A DNA stretch of 64,000 bases, from the NCBI RefSeq assembly GCF_019175285.1, contig NC_056527.1, forward strand, positions 53,164,965-53,228,964, given 5' to 3'. Positions 1-10,935 of the stretch are shown in pieces. Each line of letters begins with the position of its first letter. Positions within the stretch are counted from its first letter, which is position 1. This stretch comes from Sceloporus undulatus (taxonomy: Eukaryota; Chordata; Lepidosauria; Squamata; Phrynosomatidae). The translations under genes and the position numbers were made by a program. Below the pieces are notes generated by a model that was given only the letters and a program-made list of their open reading frames with translations, had not been told where the DNA came from and made no database searches.

Positions 1-295
1 TTGTGCTTTTCTTTTGCTGTGCAGTTCTCTCACATTTCCCAGACAAATGTCTGCTTGACATTCATCATCTGTACATATGGAGAGGCAGCACATCTGAGCA
101 GGGCAGCCATATTTCATCCTACTTTACAGAGGTTAGTCCTCCATTTGAAGGTCTATAAGAGGACAGCTCTCTATCTGAAGATGCCATACATGTGCAGGGC
201 AACCCAATTGAAGTCCAAGTCAAAGATAGAGAGCCATAAAGAAAAGGGGGTCATAAAGTTGTCCATCAACAGCATCTGGGATATAGAATAAGCAG
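1..295. other. Unassigned sequence at the left edge
   Basis: An open frame runs in from the window edge on the plus strand, but it has no recognisable domain and no splice-like boundary. I see no gene here. Confidence 0.3.
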
Positions 296-309
296 AGCAG
301 GCATATAGA

Positions 310-515
310 TCACCTGAAACCCCTTCACACTACCCATTATAGCACCATTAAAGGCCATACAGGTAGTTCCATCCTATAGAATACCAAGATTTGCAGTTGG
401 GGGAAGGTTATTAGTATTCCCAGCCAGAGAGCCTTATTAAACTACAAACCTCAGGATTTCATAGGATGTTGTCATGGTATACTCCTGTAGTTGTGTAGTG
501 TGAAAGGGCTCCTAG
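310..515. mobile_element. Short DNA-transposon-like repeat (MITE)
   Basis: About 205 bp whose ends are roughly complementary: a 'cacactaccca' start is answered by a 'gttgtgtagtgtgaaag' end. The interior has the 'aactacaa..ctcaggattt' motif shared with the elements at 3700-3900 and 46990-47205. No terminal duplication is clear. A non-autonomous hAT-like element is inferred. Confidence 0.45.
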
Positions 516-1199
516 TCACACTATGTGGATGAAAGACTTCATCATGCCACCTTCAACTCTGAAGAAAGTTAGCATCTGGTGAGGTTTGAACTGTGGACAT
601 CTTAACTTCTTAGCAGCTCTTGTTAAACGTTTCTCCGTCTGATTTCATAACATGAGAAAGTGCAGTTATTTCACTAATAAAACTGAGCTGATATTCTCAC
701 CATTTCAGCAGAGAGCGTGTTAACAGAATATTTCCAACTGTGAGAGTTGGCAGTCATTCAAACCATCGCTCTGCTTTCTCGCCTTCTAGGTTGCCAGGGG
801 AAATATTGACACCTTCCAAAAAAATATCCTAGAGCCTCCATGTCACAGCTGGTGGCAGTGAAATTGCTGTTCCCCCATCCATCCTTCCACAGATCTTCAA
901 AGATTTCATTCTTTAGATTGGCAAGAAAGGGATGAAAACAATGTGTTACTTTGATTTTAATGTTGTCTATGGAGAGCAGGTAAAGATCATTCAAATTCCA
1001 GACTTAACAAAGCTATCTACATATGTGTAACCTTGCAGAGCTGGGAAAAATTAGAGGGACTAGAACTCCCTCTAGTTATAGTACAAAAGTAACTTTCAGT
1101 AGCTGTAGCACTTTGTGGCTATATGTTTGGGCTATTTAGAATGTTTGGAATCTGGTGGCATAAACATAGAGCTCTTTCACATGGAGGAGGCGAGTTTTA

Positions 1200-1445
1200 T
1201 AAAAAAGTGATTAAAGCTTGGTAATAGCCCAATTGGGGGGAAGATTATCACACCCCAGTGCGCTTCTCCCATTCGTGTCAATTACATAAATTGTAATGGA
1301 CATGTCATTGGGTAATAACAGGAATTTCCGTTATTACCCATTGGCGCATCCATTACAGTTTATGCACAGGACACAAATGGGAGAAGCACACGGAGGTGTA
1401 ATAATCTTCTCTCCAATCCACTATTGCCACGCTTTAATCACATTT
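1200..1445. mobile_element. Foldback (palindromic) MITE
   Basis: Two arms of about 110-120 bp are inverted copies. The left arm begins 'gattaaagcttggtaatag' and contains 'cttctcccattcgtgtc'. The right arm contains 'gacacaaatgggagaag' and ends 'ccacgctttaatcac'. The centre lies near 1320-1330 ('ggtaataacaggaatttcc'). There is no coding content. The structure is read directly; the transposon class is not determined. Confidence 0.7.
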
Positions 1446-1447
1446 TA

Positions 1448-1850
1448 ATTATGCTTGCCTCCTGTGTGAAAGAGTCCATGGCACAGTACAGAGCGCCAAA
1501 AAGAGGTGCCAGGGAGGCGCCTCTCTTTGCTCCGCAGCAGCGCTGCAGCGACCAAATTGCGCAACACTGCTGCACAGCAAGAAAAGCGCACAGAAGCGGC
1601 TCCTTTTTGCTGTGCAGTTGCGCTGCCGCAAACCACCAGAGACAGCACAATTATGTCGCAACTGTGCAGCGCTGTTTGGACGCTGAGCTCCTGCGACGTC
1701 ATAGCTGTGCATGCTGTGTGAATGGTGCTGCGCAGCTGCGACATACTCGTCACATGCTAGGCTTGCAGGGCATGTGCACGCACCACCCCGAAGCAACCCT
1801 AGCACGTCACCATGACACCGCAAAGGGCCAGTATGTACCAGGCCCATAGT
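1448..1850. repeat. GC-rich repeat-like block beside the foldback
   Basis: A GC- and CpG-rich island in AT-rich surroundings. It is full of variants of 'gctgcgcagctgcgac' and has several overlapping open frames on both strands. Overlapping frames of this kind are typical of GC-rich non-coding DNA, and none of the translations resembles a known protein. Wording such as 'agggca..cgcac..aaccctagcacgtcac' partly resembles the insertion at 22355-22606, so a repeat is inferred. Confidence 0.35.
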
Positions 1851-2086
1851 TCCAAAAGAATGACTTGATTTTTAGAAATCACCAAGATTCTGTTCCTAAC
1901 AGCAAAAAAAACATGTTTCCAGCAGAAGAAAACTACATGAATGCTATCTTCTATTTTTGTTATTGAAGGAACTCTGTTTGTTACTCACTCAGCAGACCAT
2001 ATCTGAAACCAGGGACTTTCAAAACCAATTTAAAATATAGCAAGTTGTATACAAAATCCTATTGAATTCATGTAAGCCTTTAAGTA

Positions 2087-2297
2087 GGAGCCAGTGTGGA
2101 GTAATATTTTGAGTGTTGGACTACAACTCTGGAGATAAGGGTTTGAATCCCGTCAGCTATGGAAACCCACTGGGTGACCATGGGCAAGTCACACACTCTC
2201 AACCCTTAGAAAACTCTGTGGCCTTATGGTGTTAGGCTCATAATTTATGGCCTTAGATTCTCTATAAATCAGAAATTACTTGAATGCACACAACAAC
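2087..2297 (+). mobile_element. tRNA-derived SINE with ACA-rich tail
   Basis: A 211-bp SINE. The head has 'gccagtgtgg..taat', 'ttggactacaactctggaga' and a B-box-like 'gtttgaatccc'. The middle has the 'gaccatgggcaagtcaca' segment. The tail ends in 'cacacaacaac'. It is flanked by a 13-bp direct repeat (2074-2086 and 2298-2310, 12 of 13 identical), so both ends are well fixed. Confidence 0.85.
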
Positions 2298-2982
2298 AAG
2301 CCTTTGAGTATACCTGATGTTGTTTCCTGAATCATGTCCCATCCAACTCACAAAACTGGAAGCCAAAAGAATCCATTTGAGATTTCCATCTTTCAGGAAG
2401 AAAATTCTTGCTTCTCTGCCCATCTTATTTCATAATGTCACATTCGCATCTCTTTCTGTCGATAAACCCCGCTATGCTCACTAAAGTCAGTCCATGGTAA
2501 AGCACATAAAGCAAGGGGTATGTGTGTCTGTTTGGAACTGGAATCATCTAGGAACAATGCAAGTGAAATATTTTTGCCACAGTACCTGATTGTAAACATG
2601 CTGATTTTGAAGCCAATCTGATTCCATTAAATGGAGCTCAGGGCCAAAGGAGTGCAGCCTCCTGCTACTGCGTGGTTTTAAAACTAAATGGACTCAAAGG
2701 AGGCTGTTAGGTTGAGCAGAGGAAAGTCCAAGGAATTGAGCTATTTACCATTTATCTTTCTAACTTCTCAAATTCCACGCACATACCACTACTTTTGCCA
2801 CCCATTAAATAAGGGCCTTCTCAATGGCTACTCCCAATTCTGGAACTCACTCACTAGAGAGGGTAGAATGGTTTCCTTCTTGCTTTCCTTCCATAGGCAG
2901 GCAAAGACCTTTTTATTCTGATAGGTTTTTAGAACTGAAGGTTTTTAATGAAAGGATCTTTAAGAAACTGCTTTACTGTTTC

Positions 2983-3030
2983 AGAAAGCCAGCATGGTCT
3001 AGTGGTTTAGGTGTTGGACTAGGTGTAGGA
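2983..3030 (+). mobile_element. SINE head fragment
   Basis: Only the tRNA-like 5' part of the same SINE family remains ('gccagcatggtctagtggtt', 'gttggactagg'). Confidence 0.55.
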
Positions 3031-3145
3031 CTGTAAGCATGCTGATTTTGAAGCCAATCTGATTCCATTAAAATGGAACCACAGGGTTCAGTTCAGTGTC
3101 AACATCTCTTCGATCCATTGTGATGGAGCCATCCAGAGCAATGAG

Positions 3146-3310
3146 GAAATTAGGAAGTCATTCTATCAGCTCACATTAGCTTTAAAAAATAAAATAAAAA
3201 TAAAAGTCTTGCATAGTGTTGGGAATCATGCAGTTGCTGCTGGATGAGGTCATTGACATCATCTCCCACAATTTCTCAGTACTGGCTGTATTAGGTCAGA
3301 CTGCTAGGAC
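3146..3310 (+). repeat. Left arm of an inverted duplication
   Basis: This stretch recurs in reverse complement at 4366-4517. Matching blocks include 'cacattagctttaaaaaata', 'ttgggaatcatgcagttgct' and 'caatttctcagtactggct'. The left arm has an extra stretch of about 14 bp. The 1.06-kb spacer contains a CR1 end and DNA-transposon pieces. Confidence 0.7.
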
Positions 3311-3618
3311 TGTCATATTGAGGACAGAGCAAGCTTGTTTTCTGCTGCTCTGGAGAATAGAACACAGAACAATGGATGCAAGCTGCAATAAAAGAGATTC
3401 TACCTCAACATTAGGAGGAACATCCTGATATTAAGAGCTGTTCAACAGTGGAACATACTCCCTCGGAAAGTGGTGGAGTCTCCTTCTTTGGAGGTCTTTA
3501 AATAGAGGCTGGATGGCCATCTGTCAGGGGTGCTTTGACTGAGTTCCTGCATGGCAGGGGATTAGACTAGATGGCCCTTGAGGTTGCTTCCAACTCTATA
3601 ATTCTATTATTCTGTTTG
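3310..3618 (+). mobile_element. CR1 LINE, 3' end fragment
   Basis: The terminal part of a CR1 element. It carries the decayed coding end ('aacattaggaggaacatcct', 'gttcaacagtggaacatact'), the 'ctggatggccatctgtcagg' segment and the family's terminal 'attctat' octamer-like repeats. It is 5'-truncated, as is usual for CR1. Confidence 0.85.
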
Positions 3619-3699
3619 ATTATATTCAATAATTCTAGCACTATGATTATGTATCTGTTAGATCGGGGTGGGAATCATGCAGCCCTTTGGGCCCCTTTT

Positions 3700-3900
3700 A
3701 TGTAATATGAAAGGACTATACTTCCATGGCAACATCCTATTGAATCCTTGGATTTGCCATTTAAAGAGCAGTGTTTAGAATGTTCAGTCAGAGACCTGTA
3801 ATGCCTCACCAAACTACAACCCCCAGGATTCCATAGGATGCAGCCATGACAGTTAAAAATCATATGGCTATAATCATATGGTGTGAAAAGCAATAGCATC
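3700..3900. mobile_element. Short DNA-transposon-like repeat (MITE)
   Basis: The ends 'atatgaaaggactata' and 'atcatatggtgtgaaaag' and the internal 'aaactacaacccccaggatt' match the families at 310 and 46990. Approximate limits only. Confidence 0.45.
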
Positions 3901-4335
3901 ACTAGGGTGTGCAAGAGTGTAGACCTCATCAGGTGACACCCCAGTGGGGCAGTACACCCCAAGGGACTGGCATGGCTACTGGGCAAGTGAGAAAGAATGC
4001 TTTCCCACTTAACCAGGAGTCATGCAGGACCTGAAATGAGTCCTTTGGAGGCTGCAATACTATCCCCCTCTTTAGCAGTGGGTTCTGGGTGGTTGGTGCC
4101 TTCAGGGTTCAGTACAGTTGCTCAAAAAGCAGTCACACCGGGTCTTGAAGGTCTGTCAGGAGGGCTACCTTCAGGGTCTGCCTGCAGCCATGGCAGATCC
4201 TGAAGCCTTTTCCTGGGAGGAGCTACAATGATATGGGTGGGTGGGCAGACGGAGGGGAGGGGAGGGCAAGTCAGTTTGCCCCCACCCAACCACCCACCCA
4301 CACCAGGTTACACCAACCTCAGCAATGCCACTGGT
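3888..4335. mobile_element. hAT-like non-autonomous element, CAGTGG-terminus family
   Basis: GC-rich sequence bounded by 'atagcatcactagggtgtgc' and 'cagcaatgccactgg', inverted relatives of each other. The interior has the 'gtgacacccca' wording shared with 8274-8893, 23862-24040, 54064-54326 and 55331-55399. The class is inferred from the 8-bp target duplication of the 54064 copy. Confidence 0.5.
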
Positions 4336-4365
4336 GAAAGGGCCTTAGATGTTGATGGACTGCAG

Positions 4366-4517
4366 GTCCCAGCAGTCTGACCTAATATAGCCAGTACTGA
4401 GAAATTGTTGGAGATTGAGTCAGCAGCAACTGCATGATTCCCAACATTGTGTAAGATTTTTATTTTTATTTTATTTTTTAAAGCTAATGTGAGCAGATAG
4501 AATGGCTTCCTAATTTC
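4366..4517 (-). repeat. Right arm of an inverted duplication
   Basis: Reverse-complement counterpart of 3146-3310; see that entry. Confidence 0.7.
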
Positions 4518-4679
4518 AGGCTGGTTGCTGACCTCTAGCAGTTCTCTTAAATCAAGATCAAATTATCAATGGGATTTTTGGATTGTGCTGCTCCCTACTT
4601 TTCCTTCTGTGCAGACATGCAAATACATGAAGGGATGCTATGTGGTTATCGTGGAAAAGAACAGGTTTTAGATTCTCTC

Positions 4680-4975
4680 AGAACGAGTTGCTGTGCTCCA
4701 AAGATTTTATAATGTTTGTGAAGAGAGCGCCTTCTTGGTGGCTGCTCCCATCTTGTGGAACTCCCTCCCACAGAAGGTTCAGTTGACCCCCTCTCTGCTT
4801 TCTTTTATTCATCTATGTTTTAAATGTGTTTTTAACTTTATGTTTTTGATATAATTGTTGCTTAACTTTTTAAAAACTTTCTTATTAATAGATTTTTTTT
4901 CAGCACTACTTTGTTTCACCTTGTTGTAAGCCACCTTGAGTCCCATGCTTGGAGAAAGGCTTGATATAAATTAAC
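4680..4975 (+). mobile_element. L2-type LINE 3' end
   Basis: Contains the 'ttctt..tggctgctcccatc' coding end and the 3' tail 'ttgtaagccaccttgagtcc' followed by 'gatataaatt', a common L2-like terminus in reptile genomes. It is interrupted at its extreme end by the next element. Confidence 0.6.
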
Positions 4976-4977
4976 TA

Positions 4978-5385
4978 CTGTATATACTCATGTATAAGTC
5001 TAGAAATTTAGGCCAAAAAATTGACTCAAAAAAGCCTAAGTCAACTTATCCACGGGTCAATGTAAGTACTGTATCTTAACTCTTATTTAAAAGAAGGAAC
5101 CATCCCCTGGTGAAAGGCAAGAGTATAATCTGTCCTGGAAGCACTGACCCCCTCTACTCTCTCATCCACCCAACCTTAAGAGTGAGCACAAAGCTTTAAG
5201 TCTGCTGGAATTTTGGAAGTTCTTTGACATTGTTTTGCTTTGCTAAGTTTAGGTCCTTTGTTACTGTATATACCCCTAGGTTTTACCCTCGACTTATCCA
5301 AGGGTCATATCAAAATCTATAATTTTGGTACTCAAATCTGCCCTTGATTTATACATGAGGTTGACTTATAGTCGAGTATATACAG
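4978..5385. mobile_element. Tc1/mariner-like MITE with TA target site
   Basis: Terminal inverted repeats 'ctgtatatactc..tataagtc' at the left and 'gacttata..gagtatatacag' at the right. Each is directly flanked by TA (4976-4977 and 5386-5387). The 408-bp interior repeats the 'gacttatcca..ggtca' wording in both orientations. It encodes nothing. Confidence 0.75.
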
Positions 5386-5389
5386 TAAA

Positions 5390-6590
5390 TAAAGTCAGTC
5401 TGTTTTCATTCCTCTGGGGGTCTCTTCCTTCTATTCCATAGTCCTTCAGCTTTCTAGGTATCCTCTCTCCCTTTGGAACAGTTTGCAGCGGACTGTGTTT
5501 TTTGTTATCCTTAACTGTATGTTTGTTGCCTGAGTAACTGAGTAAAACTTCATGGGATCAGCCTTACTAACATGACAGGACTGAAAATGCATTCCCATAT
5601 GCGGAATTTTGTGCTGGCACTTATCCTACTAGGTATTTTATTTGCTTCTTTATTATTTTCTAAACTACCAGTTCTAGATTAGTTCAAACATAGGCAGAGG
5701 GTGGGGATATTTAATGTGGCCTTGCCTTCTTTTATCATATTAATTAATTGTATATAATTTGTAGATATTAAAATAAAAAAGAACAAATGAAGGATGGATG
5801 AAAGTATCGAAGCAAGAGTTCATTGAACAGGGTGTGCATGGGTGTGTAAGCAGACATACCGCTTGCACATAGCTACAAAGTAATTTCATATGGAAATTGT
5901 TCTCTTTTTTAAGGAATGGCCAGATGTTTTTTTAGACCAAGTCTTGAAAAGAACCTCTGTTTTATCATCTTGGATGGAAATACCAAATAACTGGGTCTAA
6001 ATCATTTGGCACCTGAATGCACTAAAGAACTGTAAGCTTGGAGGCGTCTCTTTTCACAGAAGGATTCACTTAAAACAAACACCAATATCATGTGCCAAAT
6101 ACAGAGAGAGCAATTAAAACTGCACAAAAATCAAATCCCCTTCTGAAGGTTTTTCATACACTGCAAATTCCCGTAAGATGTTGGCTGAAATATGCGAAAG
6201 ACTGTAAAGGGTGTTCACACACAGTATACTGCACTCTCTTTTTTAGGAGCCTCTTTTTCTTGGCAGGAAGCTCTGCTTTCTGTGGAGAGCTATTTACAGA
6301 GTGATCAGAATTATATCAGTGAGTCGAGGTATGAAAAAACAAAAATGACAAGTTGAAGGTCTTTCTATGAGCTGGGAGGGGGATATGATGGATACCAATC
6401 AATGCAGCTGATTTGTGGGAACCTACCCAAGACAGCTTGATACAAAGGAAGCTACAAATAATAGTGAGAATGTAGGAAAGTCCAATAAAAACATATAATA
6501 GTGGAAACTCTGTGTAATCAATAGAATTTGTAAACCATTCTGTAAGATTAGGAAATCAAACTCTTAACTAGAATGACAATTGACTCTGCA
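5390..6590. other. Stretch without a recognised gene
   Basis: AT-rich sequence. The open frame at 6092-6304 has no recognisable similarity and no splice context. No clear repeat family identified. Confidence 0.3.
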
Positions 6591-6597
6591 TGAACAA

Positions 6598-6662
6598 ACC
6601 ACAGGGTTCAGTTCACAGTGTCAACATCTCTTTGATCCATTGTGATGGAGCCATCCAGAGCA
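6598..6662 (+). repeat. Short repeated segment, second copy at 3079-3140
   Basis: 'ccacagggttcagttc' through 'gatccattgtgatggagcc' and 'atccagagca' occurs here and at 3079-3140 in the same orientation with few differences. Probably a fragment of an unnamed interspersed repeat. Confidence 0.6.
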
Positions 6663-7016
6663 GGCCTGGTATCCTTGAGGGACAACTGTTGTTTACAGTT
6701 GGGGTACAAATAATCCCAAAAAGGACAACAATCATACCTGTCCTCCTTTAATCTCCCACGCTGGGCGCATCCACCCAGTTTGATATCACTTTAGCCACTG
6801 CAGCTCCTTCCAACAGAATCCTTGCAGGCTGATGAGGTACTTAAAATCCTCTAATGCACCCAATAATTAGCTATAATCAATAAGCTACAGATTTATTGAT
6901 CTCTGGCAGAAAACCATCACCAAATAACAAATCCCATGATTTTTTAGAATGGAGCCCATACTTTACATTATTTCATACATGAAAACTGGGACACATGTGA
7001 CCAAATTGCATCAGAG

Positions 7017-7252
7017 GGGCCTGAACAGACAAGCCAAAATAAAGCTGCATCGGTTCACTTTGGAAGTGCGCTGTTTAAATTATGCATGCATGCTCTAAGT
7101 GTCCGGAACCCACGCCAAAGCCACACTCCAGTCCTAAGGACTGGGGCGCAGTTTTGGCACACCTTCTGGTTTCTAAAAATGTGTGTGGCATTTAAATAGC
7201 ATACCTCCAAAGTGATCCAAAACAGCTTTATTTTGGCCTGTCTGTTTGGCCC
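7017..7252. mobile_element. Foldback MITE, 'CCAAAATAAAGC' family
   Basis: Palindromic element with termini 'gggcctgaacagacaagcc' and 'ggcctgtctgtttggccc'. Its inverted arms run through 'aaaataaagctgc', 'gccaaagccacactcc' and their complements. AGAG directly flanks both ends. Three relatives lie at 45489, 59039 and 62777. The termini resemble PIF/Harbinger ends (GGGCC..GTT); this class is an inference. Confidence 0.75.
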
Positions 7253-7589
7253 AGAGTATGGTTGGCCAGGCAACAAGAGGTAAAACGTTATTACTGAGAA
7301 AGAACACACAAAACTACTATTGTAAGCCAAACAATGCCTGGAGTTTATGTACTGAGTTTAGGAGTAAGATTCTACCTCGTCATCTCCTTTCCCTCTTGTT
7401 GAGTTAACTGGATGCAAACTACTTTGGTCCTTTGAACTCAGTTTGCACCAATAGAAGTAATCTGAGGAAGAAGGAGGAAAATGGGAGAAGGAGAGAGCAA
7501 CAGGACATTTTTAAAGGTAGCTGAAAAAAGTAGGACAACAGATGATTAAATAGAGCCATTTCCCTTCTAAGCCCTCATTCCCACTACCT

Positions 7590-7985
7590 TTTAAACCAGA
7601 TTGTGAATCAGTTTGAACCAGTTCAAACGACCCTGGTTCCCACTTAATCCAAATCACTGAAGCGATATCGAGAGGGGAGCCATGCACTAGACCCATTTAA
7701 CCCATGTCTTTTTGACACTGTTTTTTTTCAGCTTCTTTTTTGATAAATCGAATCTGCGCAAGAGTGAACCACATACGGATTGGAACTGATTCAAATTTTC
7801 CTTTCAGCCAGCTGGAATCGAATCATTTTGAATCAATTCAATTGTGAATGGGAACCATAAGTGGATTATTTTGGAGGGGAAAATGTGATTGGGGCAAATA
7901 TAGTGGGAACCATGCTCTGCTGTTGAATTGATCCATTGATTCGGATTGCACACCAATTGGGAATGGGACCTAAATCAGGACAATT
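7590..7985. repeat. Probable DNA-transposon remnant
   Basis: Multiple words in both orientations ('tttgaaccagttcaaacga', 'gattcaaattt', 'ttgaatcaattcaattgtga'), with 'attcccactacc' near the left and 'aattgggaatgggacc' at the right. It looks like a degraded foldback element. Low certainty. Confidence 0.35.
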
Positions 7986-8273
7986 GGGGGGTATTGGAAT
8001 CAAAGTGCTAGAATTGTATAGTGTGGATTCATCCAGTCTCCCTGGCAAAATATATCTTTGAGCACTGTGGGAAATTAAAACAGCACTGCCTCGTGCTGTT
8101 TGGAGCATTGCCTGGTACCAAATCTGCTGTGGTGACTAAACTGTCTTTCCTTATTTCTTTCCTTAAGTCAAAATACAAACTGCACAGGAGCCAGGACAAG
8201 AATGGATTATTTGATAGTTTTTAGTATTCTAGAAGGCCTCCTGAATGTATTACCAGGCCAGCCCTGTGAACAA

Positions 8274-8893
8274 GGCAGTGGTGTACCTAATATATTTGGC
8301 ACCTGGTGCAGATCATTTTTTTAAATACAGTACCTCCCTCCACTCTTCAACAGCTTTTTCCAGATCTGGCAGAGCTGCTGACCAGATGGGAAAGGGAGGT
8401 GATTTGCATTCCCGCCCTGCTAGCAGACATGCTAGACTCAGTAAGCAACCCTTCCCCACCAGTCATCACTGGTGGAAGTTGATTGCTGCTGCTGCTGCCC
8501 ACAGCCTTTCTGAGTCTGGTGGAGTTGCTGGTGGAGCAAGAAAGAGAGGTAACTTGTTTTTCTGCCTGGTCAGCAGACCCACCAGACTCAGAAGACAGCC
8601 CTGTCCCACCAGCCACTAGTGGGGGTGGGCTGCTACTACTGCCTGGTAGCCTTTTTCTTACTTGGCCAGCAGCTCTGCCAGACCTGGAAGGAGCTGCTGG
8701 GCAGCATCAGCACCCTGCTCACACCAGCGGCTGCAGTCAATGGATGCAGAGGCATCCAGGCTGGTGGAAGAGGAACAGCCAGGGGGATCTTGGGGTGGAT
8801 GGAGTAACTGCCCCACTGGGTGTTTACCCCTCCCCCTCCCCAAGGTGTCACCTGTGTGGTCCATACTCGCTGCACTCTTCTATTGACACCCCT
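8274..8893. mobile_element. GC-rich CAGTGG-family element
   Basis: Begins 'ggcagtggtgtacct' and ends 'tgacacccctgc', inverted relatives. The right part has 'ccccaaggtgtcacctgtg', as in the other copies of this family. The interior is GC-rich with CTG runs and gives several long but meaningless open frames. Confidence 0.5.
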
Positions 8894-9124
8894 GCAAAAA
8901 GGTTCATGAGTGAGCTATGCAGCTTGCTTCACTGGAAGAAGAAAAGGTTCACAGAGGACCCGTAACATGTCTAATAACACTTCCACGAGGCTCCCTAGAA
9001 TCTTCTGAGCCTTCAGAGCAGCCACATCTAGCTTGATTCCCAGAAGCCTTGTATTTGTGGATGAAATAAAGATGCTGCATTCCCATTAATTTCAGTCACT
9101 TCTAATATGGTGGATTCAGCAGTG

Positions 9125-9490
9125 CAGGGGTAGGCAACCTTTTTGAGCCGGGGGCCGGGTTGCTGTCCCTCAGACAACTGGGGGGCCGAAGCCAAAAAAT
9201 AAATAATTAAATAATTTTTTTAAAAAAAATAAATATATAAATAAACCAGGACAAATGTAGGACAAAATTTTCAAATGGAAGACACTTTTTTTTTAAAAAA
9301 ATGGAGGACACGTGAAAAAAATTGCTGATTTTTTAAAAAATGTTAATATAAATGCATGTTTCTGAGGCTTCTATAGACAATTGCCCCCCCAATGGCCCCG
9401 GTGGCAATCGGTAGCAGGACCAGGCTGGGGCCGGTCCCAAGGCCTTGCCGGGCCACATCCGGCCCGCGGGCCGCAGGTTGCCTACCCCTG
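9125..9490. mobile_element. hAT non-autonomous element with perfect 8-bp target duplication
   Basis: A 366-bp element. The left end is 'caggggtaggcaacct' and the right end 'aggttgcctacccctg', a 16-bp exact terminal inverted repeat. CAGCAGTG flanks both sides exactly (9117-9124 and 9491-9498). An 8-bp duplication with CAGGGGT ends is diagnostic of hAT transposons. The middle is AT-rich with 'tgtaggacaaaattttcaaa', and no transposase is present. Confidence 0.9.
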
Positions 9491-9639
9491 CAGCAGTGCT
9501 TTTTCAGGGGCATGCAGGCTTTTTGGGGCATGCAGTCAGATCCTTTTAAAAAGAAATAAAAGACCTATACAGTTAGGTAATTTCAGGGAAGGGGTGACAA
9601 ACGTTTAGACATAGTGCTGCCAGGCACTATGAGTCAAAA

Positions 9640-9832
9640 CACAGTTAAAAGGAAGGGAAAATGTTTGTATCTGCCATTTTATTCTACTCTAGTTTTTGTT
9701 ATTGGTTTTAGGTGCATTTGCTTTAGGTTTACACTGTGCATTTTAACTATGTTGTGTTTAACATCTGTTGTTGTAAGCTGCCATGAATATCCTCACAGAA
9801 AAGCAGGCTAGAAATTAATAATAACACGAACA
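9640..9832 (+). mobile_element. L2-like LINE 3' tail
   Basis: 'ttgttgtaagctgccatgaa' followed by 'aggctagaaattaataata' matches the L2-type 3' end, here decayed. Confidence 0.45.
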
Positions 9833-9839
9833 ATAAAAA

Positions 9840-10815
9840 TGTGCTGTAGTGCACAGAGAGCTTCCTATTTCTGTTTCCTCTGGAAGGCAATCTACTCAGC
9901 CCCTTTCCAACTTCTTTATATTTTCATTCAATTGTATTTTATGCCTGGACAATAAAGAACAGTACAGAGGTTTAACCAAAAGAAGGGAAGGAGGAAGGAA
10001 AGTGAAAAGAAAGAAAGATTTGCTGCGTGATAAAGAACAATACACAATATAAATTTTAAAAAAATTTAAATGGTCATATTAAATCATGTAGTACTTCCTA
10101 ATGTTAGCAAAATAAACAACATTTATTTATCTGTTTACTTATACTCTAATAGTCTACTTATTGTTCAATGAGGTATATATGGTTCTCTCCCTCCCTCTCA
10201 ATTTATCTCCCCAGCAACCCAGTGAAATAGGCTGGGTTAAGAGAGAGTGACTAGCACCAGGTTATCCAGTGAGCATCACAACAGATAGAGATTTTAATCC
10301 AGGTCCTGATTTGATACAAGAGATCTCACATTCTACATGACAAATTTGTATTTCTTGTGTAAGATGGCCCTTAATGTCAGAAAAGATACTCGTTGTTCAA
10401 CTATGAATATATATATGATCCCAAAATTAAATTAAATTAAATTATAGTTGGTCACTTATACATCTCGAATGGATTTAGGATTTTTTAATGACAGAGACTT
10501 CCAGAATCTGCAATGAGTCATTATGGACTGATTAATTATAATAGTGAGAAGTCTTGCAACTGAACTTCATGCTGCAGCCAATTCATGTGAAATCAGAGAC
10601 AGTGATCTAATTCCAACTCTTAGTCTCAGCTTCTGATTTGATCAGACCCACCAAATCAATGGAATTTATGTTAATCGTTATCAAGTTCTCACTGATTCAG
10701 AGAGTTTACTCTAGGAAGAACTGGCTTTGGGGTTTTAGGATGTCTTTCACAAATGTATAAAATACAAATAATAAATCAGAATGTTATCTATAGCCATTTC
10801 TATAGTCTATGTATA
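9840..10815. other. Stretch without a recognised gene
   Basis: AT-rich sequence. The open frame at 9849-10052 has no recognisable similarity. Nothing identified. Confidence 0.3.
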
Positions 10816-10824
10816 TTGTGTGTA

Positions 10825-10935
10825 TGTGTGCATTTAGCGACCCTATGAATTTCTTAGGATTTTCTTAGGCAAGGAATAGAGGTGATTTGCCATTGCCTTC
10901 CTGTGAAATACAACCTACAGCACTTGCTGTTTGGC
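10825..10935 (-). mobile_element. SINE fragment, reverse orientation
   Basis: 'gcgaccctatgaatttctta', 'ttgccattgccttcctgtga' is the complement of the 3' half of the tRNA-derived SINE family. Confidence 0.55.

Noticed and set aside
758-994. Possible missing GASK1A exon on the minus strand
   Set aside because: Its translation lacks the conserved C-terminal motifs of the family and no good splice sites frame it.
1424-1849. Overlapping frames of 70-141 codons on both strands
   Set aside because: Same GC-rich effect, no domain and no consistent codon pattern.
2087-2297. tRNA gene
   Set aside because: The tRNA-like head belongs to a SINE with a tail and target duplication; no intact cloverleaf.
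8245-8965. Frames of 60-160 codons
   Set aside because: They fall in the CAGTGG-family element with CTG-rich sequence.
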